From JBBQNR01 sp038330145 (GTDB lineage Bacteria > Actinomycetota > Thermoleophilia > Solirubrobacterales > JBBDJG01), in NCBI GenBank assembly GCA_038330145.1, contig JBBQNR010000011.1, positions 1-54,654 on the forward strand: DNA of 54,654 nt, in the 5' to 3' direction. The notes beneath the pieces were generated by a model. That model had not been told where the DNA came from. It saw only the letters and a program-made list of their open reading frames with translations, and searched no databases. Both the position numbers and the translations under genes were made by a program. Position 1 is the first letter of the stretch. The number at the start of each line of letters is the position of its first letter. This document shows, one piece after another, positions 33,671 to 42,309 of the stretch.

Positions 33671-33778
33671 AATCTCGCTCCTTCCCCAGGAGAAAACGCT
33701 CAGGGTCAGCCGACTGGGCCGACAGGTCGCGGGCATTCTTGGCACAAGCGCGGGGCGTTTCATTAGCCGTGCGTACAG

Positions 33779-33792
33779 AATTTGCCCAAATT
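33779..33792. promoter_or_regulatory. AT-rich palindrome upstream of glnK-amtB
   Basis: AATTTG-CC-CAAATT is a perfect 6-2-6 inverted repeat standing out in a GC-rich genome, about 110 bases upstream of the glnK start within the 231-base gap after the WS/DGAT gene. It could be an operator for nitrogen control of glnK-amtB. I cannot assign it to GlnR, AmtR or another known regulator. The rest of the gap shows nothing clear. Confidence 0.35.
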
Positions 33793-33901
33793 GGCTTGTC
33801 CATGTGGATAGAACCGCCTCTCCACGTCGGGCTCAGCCGCTGGTCAGCGGAGGCGCGGCGGTTCCACCAGCCTGCCGGGGAGCTGCTGCTGCAGCGCGTC
33901 G

Positions 33902-35407
33902 CTACTCGACCGTGCTGGTCTCGGCTGCGCCGTTGGGCTGCGCGGCGGCCGTGGTCCTTGCCGTCTCGGGCAGCGGCGCGACCTCGGTGACAGCGGACTC
34001 GACGCCGGCCGCGACACGCAGCTCATCCAGGGAATCCTGGATCGCGCGCGCGAGATTCTCCAGGTCGGGCATCTCGTCGAAGTCTCCGAGCAGGCCGAAG
34101 TTGAGCCTGCCGTTGTAGCTCATGACCGCGATGCAGAGCGCCTGTCGCTTGGCCAGCGGGGCCATCGGGAAAAGGTCGAGCAGGCGGCGGCCGAGCACGA
34201 ACAGCTCGGACTGCGGGCCGGGAACGTTGGTCACGACCAGGTTGAAGAAGCGCTGGCGAGCCTGGAGCCGTCCCGCCTGGGCCAGCACCGTCGGAGGCGC
34301 GAAGCCGCTCAGTTCGGTAAGTATCTGCGCGCCGACCGCCTGCTTTCCTTCCTTCAGGCCAGACATCGCGTCGCGAACGATGCGCAGGCGCTCGGCCGGG
34401 TCCGCCTCGTAGACCGGCATCGGGGCCATCATGGCGGCCACGCGGTTGCCGCCGATGCCGTGCTCGTCCTCGCGCCGGACGCTAACCGGCACCATCACGC
34501 GCAGCTCCAGCTCGGAGACGTCCTCCTCGCCGCGGTCCTGCAGGAAGCGGCGCAGGGCGCCGGCAACGACCGCCAGCACGACGTCGTTGACGCTGCCACC
34601 GAGCTCGTTCTTGATCCCCTTCAGGGTCTTGAGGTCGGTGCGGGTCCACTCGAAGCGCCGGTGCGGGCCGATGTCCACGTTCAGGGACGAGGGGGGAGCG
34701 CCGAGGCCCGACTTGGCCAACGCGCCGACCGCGCCGGCCGACTCGTAGAGAGCCTTCGCGATCCGCCGCGGAGCACGGAAGGCGGAGCGCGCCGAGCGCA
34801 CGATCTCCGCCGGCTGTGTGACCCGCTCGAGCAGCGCCTCGCCGAAGAGCTGCGCGGACGTCGGCTCAGGGCGCGCCACCCACGGCGGGCCCGTGGCCGG
34901 CTGGGTCTGCGGCTCCGCCGCGGTGTCGAACAGGACGGCGGTGATGTCAACTCCCGCGACGCCGTCGACCAGCGCATGGTGGGTCTTGGACAGCAACGCG
35001 AAGCGGCCCTGGCCATCGTCGTCTTCCCCGCCGCGATCCATGCCGTGCACGAGCCAGATCTCCCACAGTGGCTTCGAGCGGTCGAGCTGCTGCGAGAAGA
35101 CCCGCCCGGCCAGGCGCTTCAGCTGCTCCTCGTCGCCGGGGGGCGGCAGCGCGGTCGTGCGAACGTGGTAGTCGAGATTGAAGTGAGGATCGTCGACCCA
35201 GACAGGCCGGCCCTGGTTGAGCGGCACGAAGCGCAGCTTCTGACGGAAGCGCGGCACCAGCTCCAGGCGGCGTTCGATGTGGTCCATCAGCTCCTGATGG
35301 GAGGGGGGAGGGCCCTCGAAGATCGTCACGGAGGCAACGTGCATGTGCGAGCTGTCGTCCTCCAGGTGGAGGAAGGACGAATCGAGCGCGGTGAGCCGAT
35401 CGGCCAT
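33902..35407 (-). CDS. Wax ester synthase/diacylglycerol acyltransferase (WS/DGAT)
   Basis: A 501-residue acyltransferase that joins acyl-CoA to fatty alcohols or diacylglycerol to form wax esters or triacylglycerol. The active-site motif HHxxxDG is complete in KTHHALVDGVAG (His143, His144, Asp148, Gly149). Other family marks are the opening LTALDSSFLHLED, PLWEIWLVHGM, and the ND motif GGSVNDVVLAVVAGALRRFL. VTNVPGPQSELFVLGRRLL is typical near the C-terminus. The C-terminal tail of about 30 residues is Ala/Thr-rich and outside the family. A TAAGAT hexamer lies 7 bases before the ATG. Neighbours include a long-chain alcohol oxidase-like enzyme and an acyl-CoA ligase, which fits neutral-lipid storage and turnover. 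Confidence 0.92.
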   Translation of the reverse strand: MADRLTALDSSFLHLEDDSSHMHVASVTIFEGPPPSHQELMDHIERRLELVPRFRQKLRFVPLNQGRPVWVDDPHFNLDYHVRTTALPPPGDEEQLKRLAGRVFSQQLDRSKPLWEIWLVHGMDRGGEDDDGQGRFALLSKTHHALVDGVAGVDITAVLFDTAAEPQTQPATGPPWVARPEPTSAQLFGEALLERVTQPAEIVRSARSAFRAPRRIAKALYESAGAVGALAKSGLGAPPSSLNVDIGPHRRFEWTRTDLKTLKGIKNELGGSVNDVVLAVVAGALRRFLQDRGEEDVSELELRVMVPVSVRREDEHGIGGNRVAAMMAPMPVYEADPAERLRIVRDAMSGLKEGKQAVGAQILTELSGFAPPTVLAQAGRLQARQRFFNLVVTNVPGPQSELFVLGRRLLDLFPMAPLAKRQALCIAVMSYNGRLNFGLLGDFDEMPDLENLARAIQDSLDELRVAAGVESAVTEVAPLPETARTTAAAQPNGAAETSTVE

Positions 35408-35414
35408 CGCGCCA

Positions 35415-35420
35415 ATCTTA
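35415..35420 (-). promoter_or_regulatory. Candidate -10 (TAAGAT) for the WS/DGAT gene
   Basis: On the minus strand TAAGAT ends 7 bases before the ATG, with no ribosome binding site between. A leaderless transcript is likely. Confidence 0.45.
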
Positions 35421-35464
35421 GGGCTTCCCCTGGGTGATGGACCTCTGCCCGGGGGCGGCCTGGC

Positions 35465-35986
35465 TCAGTTCGCCTGAGTGAGGTCCGTGGGGCTCTCTGG
35501 CGGGTAGGGGATGCCCGAACCCTGGAGGATCGCCGCGGCCAACTGGCGTGCTGCCTGCTGCATCAGCTCTGCGCGAGACATCTCGTCGAACTGGCAGTCG
35601 ACGCACGTGACGGCCACTGTCAGAGCCTGCGCGGTTTCGCCGAGGGTGTGGACGTGCTTCTCGACCTGCTTGGCCAGGCGGGAGCTGAGGGCATCGCCGT
35701 CGCCCGCCTCGGTCGCCAGCACGGCGAAGCGCAGGTCGCCGATGCGGGCCACCCGATCCTCCGCCCGCACGGTGCCGAGCAGGGCCTCGGTCACGTTCGC
35801 CGCCACCAGCCTGCTGGATGCGCCCTTGCCGTTCACGGCGGGAAGGCCGGAGACCTCCAGGTAGACGAGCGAGAGAGGTACCTCGTGTCGCGCCGCCCGG
35901 GAAAGCTCCGCCTCAACTGCCTGCGCGAGGCCCTCGACATTGAGCAGGCCGGTCTCGGGCTCGTAGTTGTCCTGGTGGGAGGTCAT
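35465..35986 (-). CDS. Degenerate GGDEF-domain protein
   Basis: A 173-residue protein with the fold pattern of diguanylate cyclases: PETGLLNVEGLAQAVEAELS (normally D.LTGL.NRR), LSLVYLEVSGLPAVN (normally the metal-binding D.D.FK.IN), and EDRVARIGDLRFAVLATEAG, where the signature RxGGDEF has become RIGDLRF. Both the signature loop and the first metal-binding aspartate are lost, so cyclase activity is not expected. It may bind nucleotide or act as a protein-binding module. No sensor domain is attached. The C-terminal ~30 residues are polar. It lies 57 bases upstream of the WS/DGAT gene on the same strand and is divergent from the GMC oxidoreductase gene. Confidence 0.7.
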   Translation of the reverse strand: MTSHQDNYEPETGLLNVEGLAQAVEAELSRAARHEVPLSLVYLEVSGLPAVNGKGASSRLVAANVTEALLGTVRAEDRVARIGDLRFAVLATEAGDGDALSSRLAKQVEKHVHTLGETAQALTVAVTCVDCQFDEMSRAELMQQAARQLAAAILQGSGIPYPPESPTDLTQAN

Positions 35987-36093
35987 CGGTGCGCACCCGC
36001 CATTGCCCGGCTCAGCGCCGTCGTGCGCGGGGCTGCCCTCTCATGATCGGCAGCCTCGACAGCGCTCTGAAGCTTTGAAAGGATCCGGCCTCT

Positions 36094-38058
36094 ATGGAGG
36101 CTCTTGGCGGCCGCGCTCAGCGTGCCCTCGATGCAATCTGCGACACCTTCGTGCCGGCTCGGGACGGCCTTCCGTCCGCCACCGCGCTCGGGGTTCCGGC
36201 CGCCGTGCTCGGGGCGGTCGCGATGAACCCGCGCAGGTCTGAGCGCAAGCAGGTCGCTCAACTGCTGTCGCTCTGGGACACGGCGATGCTGACGGCGGTG
36301 GGAGGGGGAGGGCTGCGCCGCTTCAGCTCGCTTCCACCCGAGAAGCGGGAGCGGGTTCTGCTGTCGTGGTGCGACAGCCGCAGTCCGCAGCGGCGGGCTG
36401 CCTTCCAGGCGCTGCGCAAGGGCGCTCTGCTGATGTACTACGTCCTGCCGGGACCGAATGGCGAGCCGAACCCGGTCTGGGACAGGATGGACTACCCGGG
36501 CCCGCTCGGGCGCCCGGACAATCCACCGCCGCGCGCGCTCGCGCCGCTCGCTGTCGAGCGCGACACCCAGATCGACTGTGACGTCGTCATCGTCGGCTCG
36601 GGGGCAGGTGGCGGCACCGCCGCGGGAGTGCTCGCGCAGGCGGGCCTCGACGTCGTCGTCCTCGAGGCCGGTGACTACTACGACGACGCCGACTTCGACG
36701 GCGGCGAGTTCTCGGGCCTGTCGCGCATGTACCTGTACGGCGGCGGAGCGGCGACGCACGACCAGAGCGTCGGCCTGCTGGCAGGATCGTGCCTCGGTGG
36801 TGGCACGACGATCAACTACACGACCTCGTTCAGGACTCCCGACGACGTGCGCGAGGAGTGGGCCTCACACGGCGTGCCGGCATTCACGAGCGATCAGTAC
36901 GCGCAGAGCCTCGACGCCGTCTGCGAGCGCCTGGGGGTGAACCAGGAGCACAACCGTCCCTCGCAGCGCGAGCAGGTCATGCACCAGGGCCTGGTTGCGC
37001 TCGGCTGGCACTCGGACATCATGCCGCGCAACGTTCGCGGCTGCGAGCAGGGCAAGGAGTGCGGCTTCTGCGGCTACGGATGCCGTCACGGAGCGAAACA
37101 GTCCACGGTGAAGACCTGGCTTCTCGACGCGGCGCAGGCGGGCGCCCGCATCATCGTCCGCACGCGAGTTGATCGCGTCGTGGTGGAGCAGGGCCGCGCC
37201 ACCGGCGTCGAGGCGCGCACGCTGGACGGCCACGCGGTCAAGGTGCGCTCGAGGGCAGTGATCTCGGCCTGTGGAGCGCTGCACACCCCGGCGCTGCTGC
37301 GGCGCTCGGGCTTGGCCAACCCCAACATCGGCAAGCACCTGCGCCTGCACCCTGCCACGGTCATCTGGGGCGTCTTCGACCAGGAGATCCGTCCCTGGGA
37401 GGGCACCATGCAGGCCGTCTACTCGGACCAGCACCGCTACCTCGACGGAGGCTACGGCGTCAAGTACGAGACCGCCGCCCTTCACCCCACGCTGCTGGTG
37501 TCGTTCGGCCCTTGGCGCAGCGCGAGCCAGCACGCCGAGATGATGCAGTCGCTCTCTCACATGACCGCGATCGGAGCGCTGTTGCGTGACCGCGACGGGG
37601 GAGAGGTGAAGGTCGGCCGCGACGGGCAACCGGTCGTCAAGTACCGGCTCTCCGAATTCGACGTCCAGCATGCTCGCAAGGGCGTGGACGGAGCGGCGCA
37701 GATCCTGGAGGCGGCCGGAGCGCAGCGCATCTTCTCGTCGCACTCGCGCTGGGTCTCGTACGACCCCGGCCGCAAGGGCAGCCGCGATCAGTTCAACGCC
37801 GACGCGGACGCCGCCGGCTACGGGCCCGGACAGTGCACCTTCAACTCGTTCCACATCATGGGCTCGGCCCGCATGGGCGGATCGCCCGCCGGCTCCGCCT
37901 GCAACCCGCTCGGCGAGACCTGGGAGGCGCGCGACCTGTTGGTCTGCGACGGCTCGTCGTTCCCGACCGCCTCTGGCGTCAACCCGATGGTCTCGATCGA
38001 GGCGATCGCGCACATGAACGCCTCGGCGCTCGCAGAGCGGCTGCTCCAGGTGGCCTAG
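36094..38058 (+). CDS. GMC-family oxidoreductase, long-chain alcohol oxidase type
   Basis: A 654-residue flavoenzyme. AAAGGA precedes the ATG. The first ~150 residues are a helical domain (AICDTFVPARDG) found in long-chain fatty alcohol oxidases but not in small GMC enzymes. The FAD dinucleotide fold is CDVVIVGSGAGGGTAAGVLA (about residue 163), followed by LLAGSCLGGGTTINYT. A cysteine-rich stretch, CEQGKECGFCGYGCRHGAKQ, is characteristic of the FAO group. The catalytic His region is TFNSFHIMGSARMGGSPAG and the end has ASGVNPMVSIEAIAHMNASA. The reaction would be oxidation of a long-chain alcohol or similar alcohol to the aldehyde. It is convergent with an acyl-CoA ligase with which it shares CTAG, giving both stop codons. 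Confidence 0.85.
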   Translation: MEALGGRAQRALDAICDTFVPARDGLPSATALGVPAAVLGAVAMNPRRSERKQVAQLLSLWDTAMLTAVGGGGLRRFSSLPPEKRERVLLSWCDSRSPQRRAAFQALRKGALLMYYVLPGPNGEPNPVWDRMDYPGPLGRPDNPPPRALAPLAVERDTQIDCDVVIVGSGAGGGTAAGVLAQAGLDVVVLEAGDYYDDADFDGGEFSGLSRMYLYGGGAATHDQSVGLLAGSCLGGGTTINYTTSFRTPDDVREEWASHGVPAFTSDQYAQSLDAVCERLGVNQEHNRPSQREQVMHQGLVALGWHSDIMPRNVRGCEQGKECGFCGYGCRHGAKQSTVKTWLLDAAQAGARIIVRTRVDRVVVEQGRATGVEARTLDGHAVKVRSRAVISACGALHTPALLRRSGLANPNIGKHLRLHPATVIWGVFDQEIRPWEGTMQAVYSDQHRYLDGGYGVKYETAALHPTLLVSFGPWRSASQHAEMMQSLSHMTAIGALLRDRDGGEVKVGRDGQPVVKYRLSEFDVQHARKGVDGAAQILEAAGAQRIFSSHSRWVSYDPGRKGSRDQFNADADAAGYGPGQCTFNSFHIMGSARMGGSPAGSACNPLGETWEARDLLVCDGSSFPTASGVNPMVSIEAIAHMNASALAERLLQVA

Positions 38059-39875
38059 GCGTAGAGCGTGTCGACCTCGGCGGCGTACTTCTGGCCGATC
38101 GGCCTGCGCTTGAGCTTGATCGTGGGCGTCAACTCGTCGCCACCGGGCTCCCACTCGCCGGCGACGATGTGGAATTTCTTGATCTGCTCGACTCGCGACA
38201 GCTGCGCGTTTGCCCGCTCGACCGCAGCCGCGACCTCGTCGTGGACCGCGGGCTCGCCCGCCATCGCGGTGGGGGAGGCGTCGGCCAGCCCCTGCCGCGC
38301 GGCCAGTGCTCCGCAGCCGTCCGGGTCGAGCACGATCAGCGCGACGTTGTAGGGCCGTCGATCGCCGATCGCGACCGCGTGTGCGATCAGCGGGCTGGCC
38401 GATTTCAGCTTCACCTCGATGTTGGCCGGAGACATGTTCTTGCCGGCCGCATTGATGATCAGCTCCTTCTTGCGGTCGATGATGCTGAGGTAGCCGTCGT
38501 CGTCGAAGCTGCCGATGTCGCCGGTGTAGAACCAGTTGTCGGCGTCGATCGCCTCGGCGGTCATCTCGGGCTTGCCGCGGTAGCCCTTCATCACGATCGG
38601 TCCTCGGATCAGGATCTCGCCGTCATCCGCCAGCTTCACCTCGACGCCGGCGAGCGGCTTGCCGACGGTGCCGGTGCGAATCGCGCCCGGAGGGTTGATG
38701 GTTGCGCAGGATGTCGTCTCCGACAGCCCCCACAGCTCGGAGATCTCGATTCCCATGGCGTCGAAGAACTCGATCACCTCCGGCGGGGTGGGGGCGGCAC
38801 CGACTGCGAACAGCTCCACCTCGTCCAGGCCCAGCGCCTGCCTGATGCGGGAGAAGACGAGCTGGTCCGCCTTCCTCCATGCTTCGTCGAGCTCCGCCGG
38901 CACCGCGCCCTCCTGCTTGGCGCGCGCCCTGCGCAGGCCGACCTCCATCGCCTGCTCGACGGCGGCGCGCTTCTGCTCGTCCTGCTCGCCCTCGAAGCCT
39001 GCCTCCAGCGCCGCCTTCAGCTTCTCCCAGATTCGGGGCACGCCGCCCCAGATCGTCGGGACGACCTGCATCGAGTAGGCGACCATCTCGCGCGGGTTGG
39101 GGCATGAGTAGACCGTCTGGCCGAGCGCCATCGAGGAGTAGTGGTTGGCCCAGCGGTCGGCGACGTGCGCGCTCGGCAAAAAGGAGATCGAGCGACCGCC
39201 CGGAGTGACGGGATAGACGGGATGGAACGCGCGCCACTCGCTCATCATGTTGTCGTGCGTCAGCTGCACTCCCTTGGGCGGACCGGTGGTACCCGACGTG
39301 TAGATCAGACACAGCACGTCCTCCGGCTGCACGGCCCGCCAGGCAGCCTCGAAGTCGAAGCTGTCGGAGCCGAGCGCCTCGAAGTCCGCCAGCGACATGG
39401 TCCCCTCGGGCGCTTCCCCGTCGATCACGATCAGGTGCTCGAGCGTCGGCACCCGGTCGATCATCGGCAGCAGGCGATCGAGGAACGCCTGCTCGGTCAC
39501 CACGACGCGGTTGCCGGCGTCCGTGAGCAGGTACTCGATCTGCTCGGAAGAGGAGGTGTTGTATATGGAGAAGCAGGTCGCGCCGAGATGCATGGCGGCG
39601 CAGTCGCAGAGGTTGAAGGCGGGGCGGTTGACCAGCATGAAGCCGACGACGTCGCCGCGCTGCACTCCGAGCGCACCGAATGCCGCCGCCCGCCGGCGCA
39701 CGGTGTCCGCGTATTCGCCCCAGGTGGCCTCGAAGTCGGAGTCCTTCAAGCGCAACGCGGGCTGGTCGGAGCGCTCCTCGGCCGTGATCTGGAACGCCTC
39801 GCACATCGTGGTCGCCGCGAGTGCGCGCGGTTGCTCCGTTGCTGCGGCACCGGGCTGGCTGGTCGCAGCCTCCAT
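38055..39875 (-). CDS. Long-chain fatty acid--CoA ligase (AMP-forming), second copy
   Basis: A 606-residue ANL enzyme. AGGAGG lies 5 bases before the ATG. Motifs are LIYTSGTTGPPKGVQLTHDN, SELWGLSETTSCATINPPG, NWFYTGDIGSFDDDGYLSII and AAGKNMSPANIEVKLKSASP. It has the same organisation and length as the ligase at 3233-5047, including the insert after VPRIWEKLKAALEAGFEGEQ, so both belong to the ~600-residue long-chain type. Position next to the alcohol oxidase-like and WS/DGAT genes suggests activation of fatty acids released from or destined for neutral lipids. The gene ends in the shared CTAG with the GMC gene. Confidence 0.92.
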   Translation of the reverse strand: MEAATSQPGAAATEQPRALAATTMCEAFQITAEERSDQPALRLKDSDFEATWGEYADTVRRRAAAFGALGVQRGDVVGFMLVNRPAFNLCDCAAMHLGATCFSIYNTSSSEQIEYLLTDAGNRVVVTEQAFLDRLLPMIDRVPTLEHLIVIDGEAPEGTMSLADFEALGSDSFDFEAAWRAVQPEDVLCLIYTSGTTGPPKGVQLTHDNMMSEWRAFHPVYPVTPGGRSISFLPSAHVADRWANHYSSMALGQTVYSCPNPREMVAYSMQVVPTIWGGVPRIWEKLKAALEAGFEGEQDEQKRAAVEQAMEVGLRRARAKQEGAVPAELDEAWRKADQLVFSRIRQALGLDEVELFAVGAAPTPPEVIEFFDAMGIEISELWGLSETTSCATINPPGAIRTGTVGKPLAGVEVKLADDGEILIRGPIVMKGYRGKPEMTAEAIDADNWFYTGDIGSFDDDGYLSIIDRKKELIINAAGKNMSPANIEVKLKSASPLIAHAVAIGDRRPYNVALIVLDPDGCGALAARQGLADASPTAMAGEPAVHDEVAAAVERANAQLSRVEQIKKFHIVAGEWEPGGDELTPTIKLKRRPIGQKYAAEVDTLYA

Positions 39876-40117
39876 CTCAACCTCCTGTTCGGTTCTCTCC
39901 TGCCTCCATGACGATGATCTCGCCTCTCACCCGGCGATGCAACCAATGCCTGCCGATTGACGCCCCTTAAGGCCCCCGCAGCGGCATAACCGGCGAGGAA
40001 ACCCTCCAGGGCCGCCCCCAGCGCCTCAACGCGCGAGAACGGGGGTTATGTCAACTCAGCCGAAAATTCGCCATATGAGGCCCGGATAGGCCTCGCCTCC
40101 CCTGCGGTCGAGCCTCG

Positions 40118-40819
40118 ATGGCCCACCGAAGCCGTCACAATGGGTCCGTGGGACCTTTGAGCAAGCGCGCGGTGGCGGGCATCGCGCTCGCATTCGGACT
40201 CCTGACGCTGCTGGTCGTGATCCTGGCCTCGAACGGGGGCAACGACGACGTGGGCAGTCGCATCGAGAAAGCCCAAAAGGACGCGGCGAAGCAGTTTCGC
40301 AAGGGCGCGGCCGGGGGACAGGGCGCCGAGGGCGTTACGGGCAGCTCGGGGGCCACCCCATCCGGCGCCGTCGGCGACACGGGGACCGGCGGGTCCTCGG
40401 GCATCGGTACGGGGACCGGAGGCTCGCAGCGAGGCTCCCGGCAGCGCTCTCAGGACGGCTCCGGGCAGGGCGGCGGAGGGTCCAATGACTCCCCCACCTC
40501 CTCTCCCGGCGCGCAGGGCGGGCAGGGCGTCCCCCCCGAGGAGCCGTACGTCGAATTGGCCATGCGTAACAACAAGGCCGTGGGCGGCTTCAAGCGTGTG
40601 GTGGTCAAGCGCGACGACCCGGTTCGCCTGAGGGTCAGCTCCGATGTCGCCGACATCGTGCGCGTGGATGGGTACGACCTCGCTCAGACCGTGACTCCCA
40701 GCAGCAGAGCACAGTTCGTCTTCCCGGCCAGGCTGAACGGCGTCTACGAGATCACCCTCCAGAAACGCGGCATCCCACTTGGCTACCTGATCGTGAAGGG
40801 CGACGTGGGAAAGCCCTGA
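40118..40819 (+). CDS. Membrane-anchored protein with cupredoxin-like C-terminal domain lacking copper ligands
   Basis: A 233-residue protein of no recognised family. One membrane segment near the N-terminus (AVAGIALAFGLLTLLVVILAS) is followed by a low-complexity Gly/Ser/Thr/Gln-rich stretch of roughly 90 residues, and then a compact ~80-residue beta domain (PVRLRVSSDVADIVRVDGYD, then VFPARLNGVYEITLQKRGIP). The strand pattern is that of cupredoxin domains seen in EfeO or nitrous-oxide-reductase-like proteins, but there is no cysteine, and no His/Met in the ligand positions. The start could instead be the GTG at 40148. A thioredoxin gene follows 3 bases after the stop. An extracytoplasmic location for the beta domain is likely. 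Confidence 0.6.
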   Translation: MAHRSRHNGSVGPLSKRAVAGIALAFGLLTLLVVILASNGGNDDVGSRIEKAQKDAAKQFRKGAAGGQGAEGVTGSSGATPSGAVGDTGTGGSSGIGTGTGGSQRGSRQRSQDGSGQGGGGSNDSPTSSPGAQGGQGVPPEEPYVELAMRNNKAVGGFKRVVVKRDDPVRLRVSSDVADIVRVDGYDLAQTVTPSSRAQFVFPARLNGVYEITLQKRGIPLGYLIVKGDVGKP

Positions 40820-40822
40820 CTC

Positions 40823-41590
40823 GTGACTGATTCCGTCGCCATCGACGTCACCGAGGAGCAGTTCGAGCGCGAGGTGATAGAGCGCTCGAGGGAGGTCCCT
40901 GTGGTGGTCGACTTCTGGGCCGAATGGTGCGGACCCTGTCGTACGCTCGGGCCGATGATCGAGAGGGCGGTCGAGAGCCGCAACGGCGACGTCGTGCTGG
41001 CAAAGGTCGACGTCGACTCCAACCAGGGTCTCGCACGGCGCTACGGCATCCGTGGAATCCCGGCGGTCAAGGCCTTCCGGGACGGCGAGGTCGTGGACGA
41101 GTTCACCGGCGCCATCCCCCAGCCTCAGGTCGAGCGTTTCATCGACAGGATGGTGCCATCGGAGGCCGATGCGCTCGTCGCGGAGGGGGACGAACAGTCG
41201 CTGCGTCGTGCGCTCGAGCTCGAGCCCGGAAACGCGGCCGCGGCCGCCGGGCTGGCGCGCGCCCTGCTCCAGCGAGGTGAGACGCAGGGGGCTCTCGACT
41301 TCGTGGACCGCATCGAGGGCGACTTCGTCGCCGAGGGCCTGGCGGCCCGGGCACGACTGCTGCTGTCCGGAGCCGGCGAGCGCGATCCGCAACTCGGCGC
41401 GGCCCTGGGCGAGCTTTCGGAGGGCAACCACGAACAGGCGCTGGAGCAGCTGGCGTTCGCGCTGGAGACCGCCGACGAGAACACTCGCGAGCTGATCCGC
41501 AAGGTCATGGTCGGGCTCTTCGCCGAGCTGGGCGCCGACCACCCGCTCGCCAAGACCTATCGCCGCCGCCTCGCCGCGGCGCTGTACTGA
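40823..41590 (+). CDS. YbbN-type thioredoxin-TPR protein
   Basis: A 255-residue cytosolic protein. The N-terminal thioredoxin fold carries the CGPC redox site in DFWAEWCGPCRTLGPMIERA and the cis-proline in GIRGIPAVKAF. The second half (from about residue 115) is a set of tetratricopeptide-like helices (SLRRALELEPGNAAAAAGLA, GNHEQALEQLAFALE), the arrangement of YbbN/CnoX, which combines redox and holdase functions. In E. coli the active site is SQHC and redox-inactive as an oxidoreductase; here the full CGPC is kept. GTG start three bases after the upstream stop, so the two genes are co-transcribed. Confidence 0.9.
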   Translation: MTDSVAIDVTEEQFEREVIERSREVPVVVDFWAEWCGPCRTLGPMIERAVESRNGDVVLAKVDVDSNQGLARRYGIRGIPAVKAFRDGEVVDEFTGAIPQPQVERFIDRMVPSEADALVAEGDEQSLRRALELEPGNAAAAAGLARALLQRGETQGALDFVDRIEGDFVAEGLAARARLLLSGAGERDPQLGAALGELSEGNHEQALEQLAFALETADENTRELIRKVMVGLFAELGADHPLAKTYRRRLAAALY

Positions 41591-41593
41591 GCC

Positions 41594-42295
41594 CTACTTC
41601 ACCGAGATCGTGATCTTCTTGATCACGACGGGCAGCAGCGGCTGTTCGTTGGGACCGACGGGGAGCAGCCCGATGCGGCGCACCGTGTCGAAGCCGTCCT
41701 TGACCTCGCCGATCAGCGCGTACTCGGGGTCGAGATTGGCGTTCGCAGCGGTCACGACGAAGAACTGGCTGCCGGATGTGCCGGGTGGCTCCTGCGCCGC
41801 CTTCGCCATCGCCACCACTCCCTCCGAATAGACGAGGTCGTTGGGCATCCGCTCATGCACCTTGTAGCCGGGACCACCGGTGCCGATGCCACTCGGATCC
41901 CCGCCCTGGACCACGTACCCCGGCACGATGCGGTGGAAGGTGAGGCCGTCGTAGAACTTCTTGCGGGCAAGGCTCACGAACGAGCCACCCGTCTTGGGAG
42001 CCTGCTTGGGATCGAGCTTGATGGTGAAGTCGCCGCAGGTGGTCTCGACGGTCGCTATGTAGGTCTTGCCGCGAGCGAGCTGGAAGCTCGGTGCACGCTG
42101 CTTGCGCACCTGCTCGGGCGCAGGCTTGTCGACCTTCTCGCACTTCTTGCCCGCGTCTGCGCTCGCGCCGGTCTGACCGCTGGCCCCGGCGGCGGATTTC
42201 TTGTCGCCGCCATCTCCCCCACACCCGGCGGACAGGCCGATCAGCGCGGCGACGGCCGCGAGCAGCAGCATCTGCACCAATCTGGACGCGCGCAC
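41594..42295 (-). CDS. Lipoprotein cyclophilin-type peptidyl-prolyl isomerase
   Basis: I place the start at the GTG at 42295 (VRASRLVQMLLLAAVAALIG), which gives a normal lipoprotein signal ending LSAGC and has TAAGCT 8 bases upstream; the frame stays open to a GTG at 42337. The product is about 233 residues. A polar linker (residues about 25-55) precedes a short cyclophilin domain: FKLDPKQAP is replaced by IKLDPKQAPKTGGSFV, then FYDGLTFHRIVPGYVVQGGD with the catalytic Arg, and GTSGSQFFVVT. It is expected to catalyse prolyl cis-trans isomerisation on the outer face of the membrane, assisting folding of exported proteins. It is convergent with the thioredoxin gene (3 bases apart) and divergent from the blue copper protein. 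Confidence 0.88.
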   Translation of the reverse strand: MRASRLVQMLLLAAVAALIGLSAGCGGDGGDKKSAAGASGQTGASADAGKKCEKVDKPAPEQVRKQRAPSFQLARGKTYIATVETTCGDFTIKLDPKQAPKTGGSFVSLARKKFYDGLTFHRIVPGYVVQGGDPSGIGTGGPGYKVHERMPNDLVYSEGVVAMAKAAQEPPGTSGSQFFVVTAANANLDPEYALIGEVKDGFDTVRRIGLLPVGPNEQPLLPVVIKKITISVK

Positions 42296-42303
42296 GATCG
42301 CGC

Positions 42304-42309
42304 AGCTTA
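42304..42309 (-). promoter_or_regulatory. Candidate -10 (TAAGCT) for the cyclophilin gene
   Basis: On the minus strand TAAGCT ends 8 bases before the GTG at 42295 and supports that start over the longer frame. Confidence 0.35.

Noticed and set aside
40978..41600. Possible frameshift between the thioredoxin and TPR halves of the YbbN-like gene
   Set aside because: The frame is continuous, and a Trx-TPR fusion of this length is the normal form of the family.
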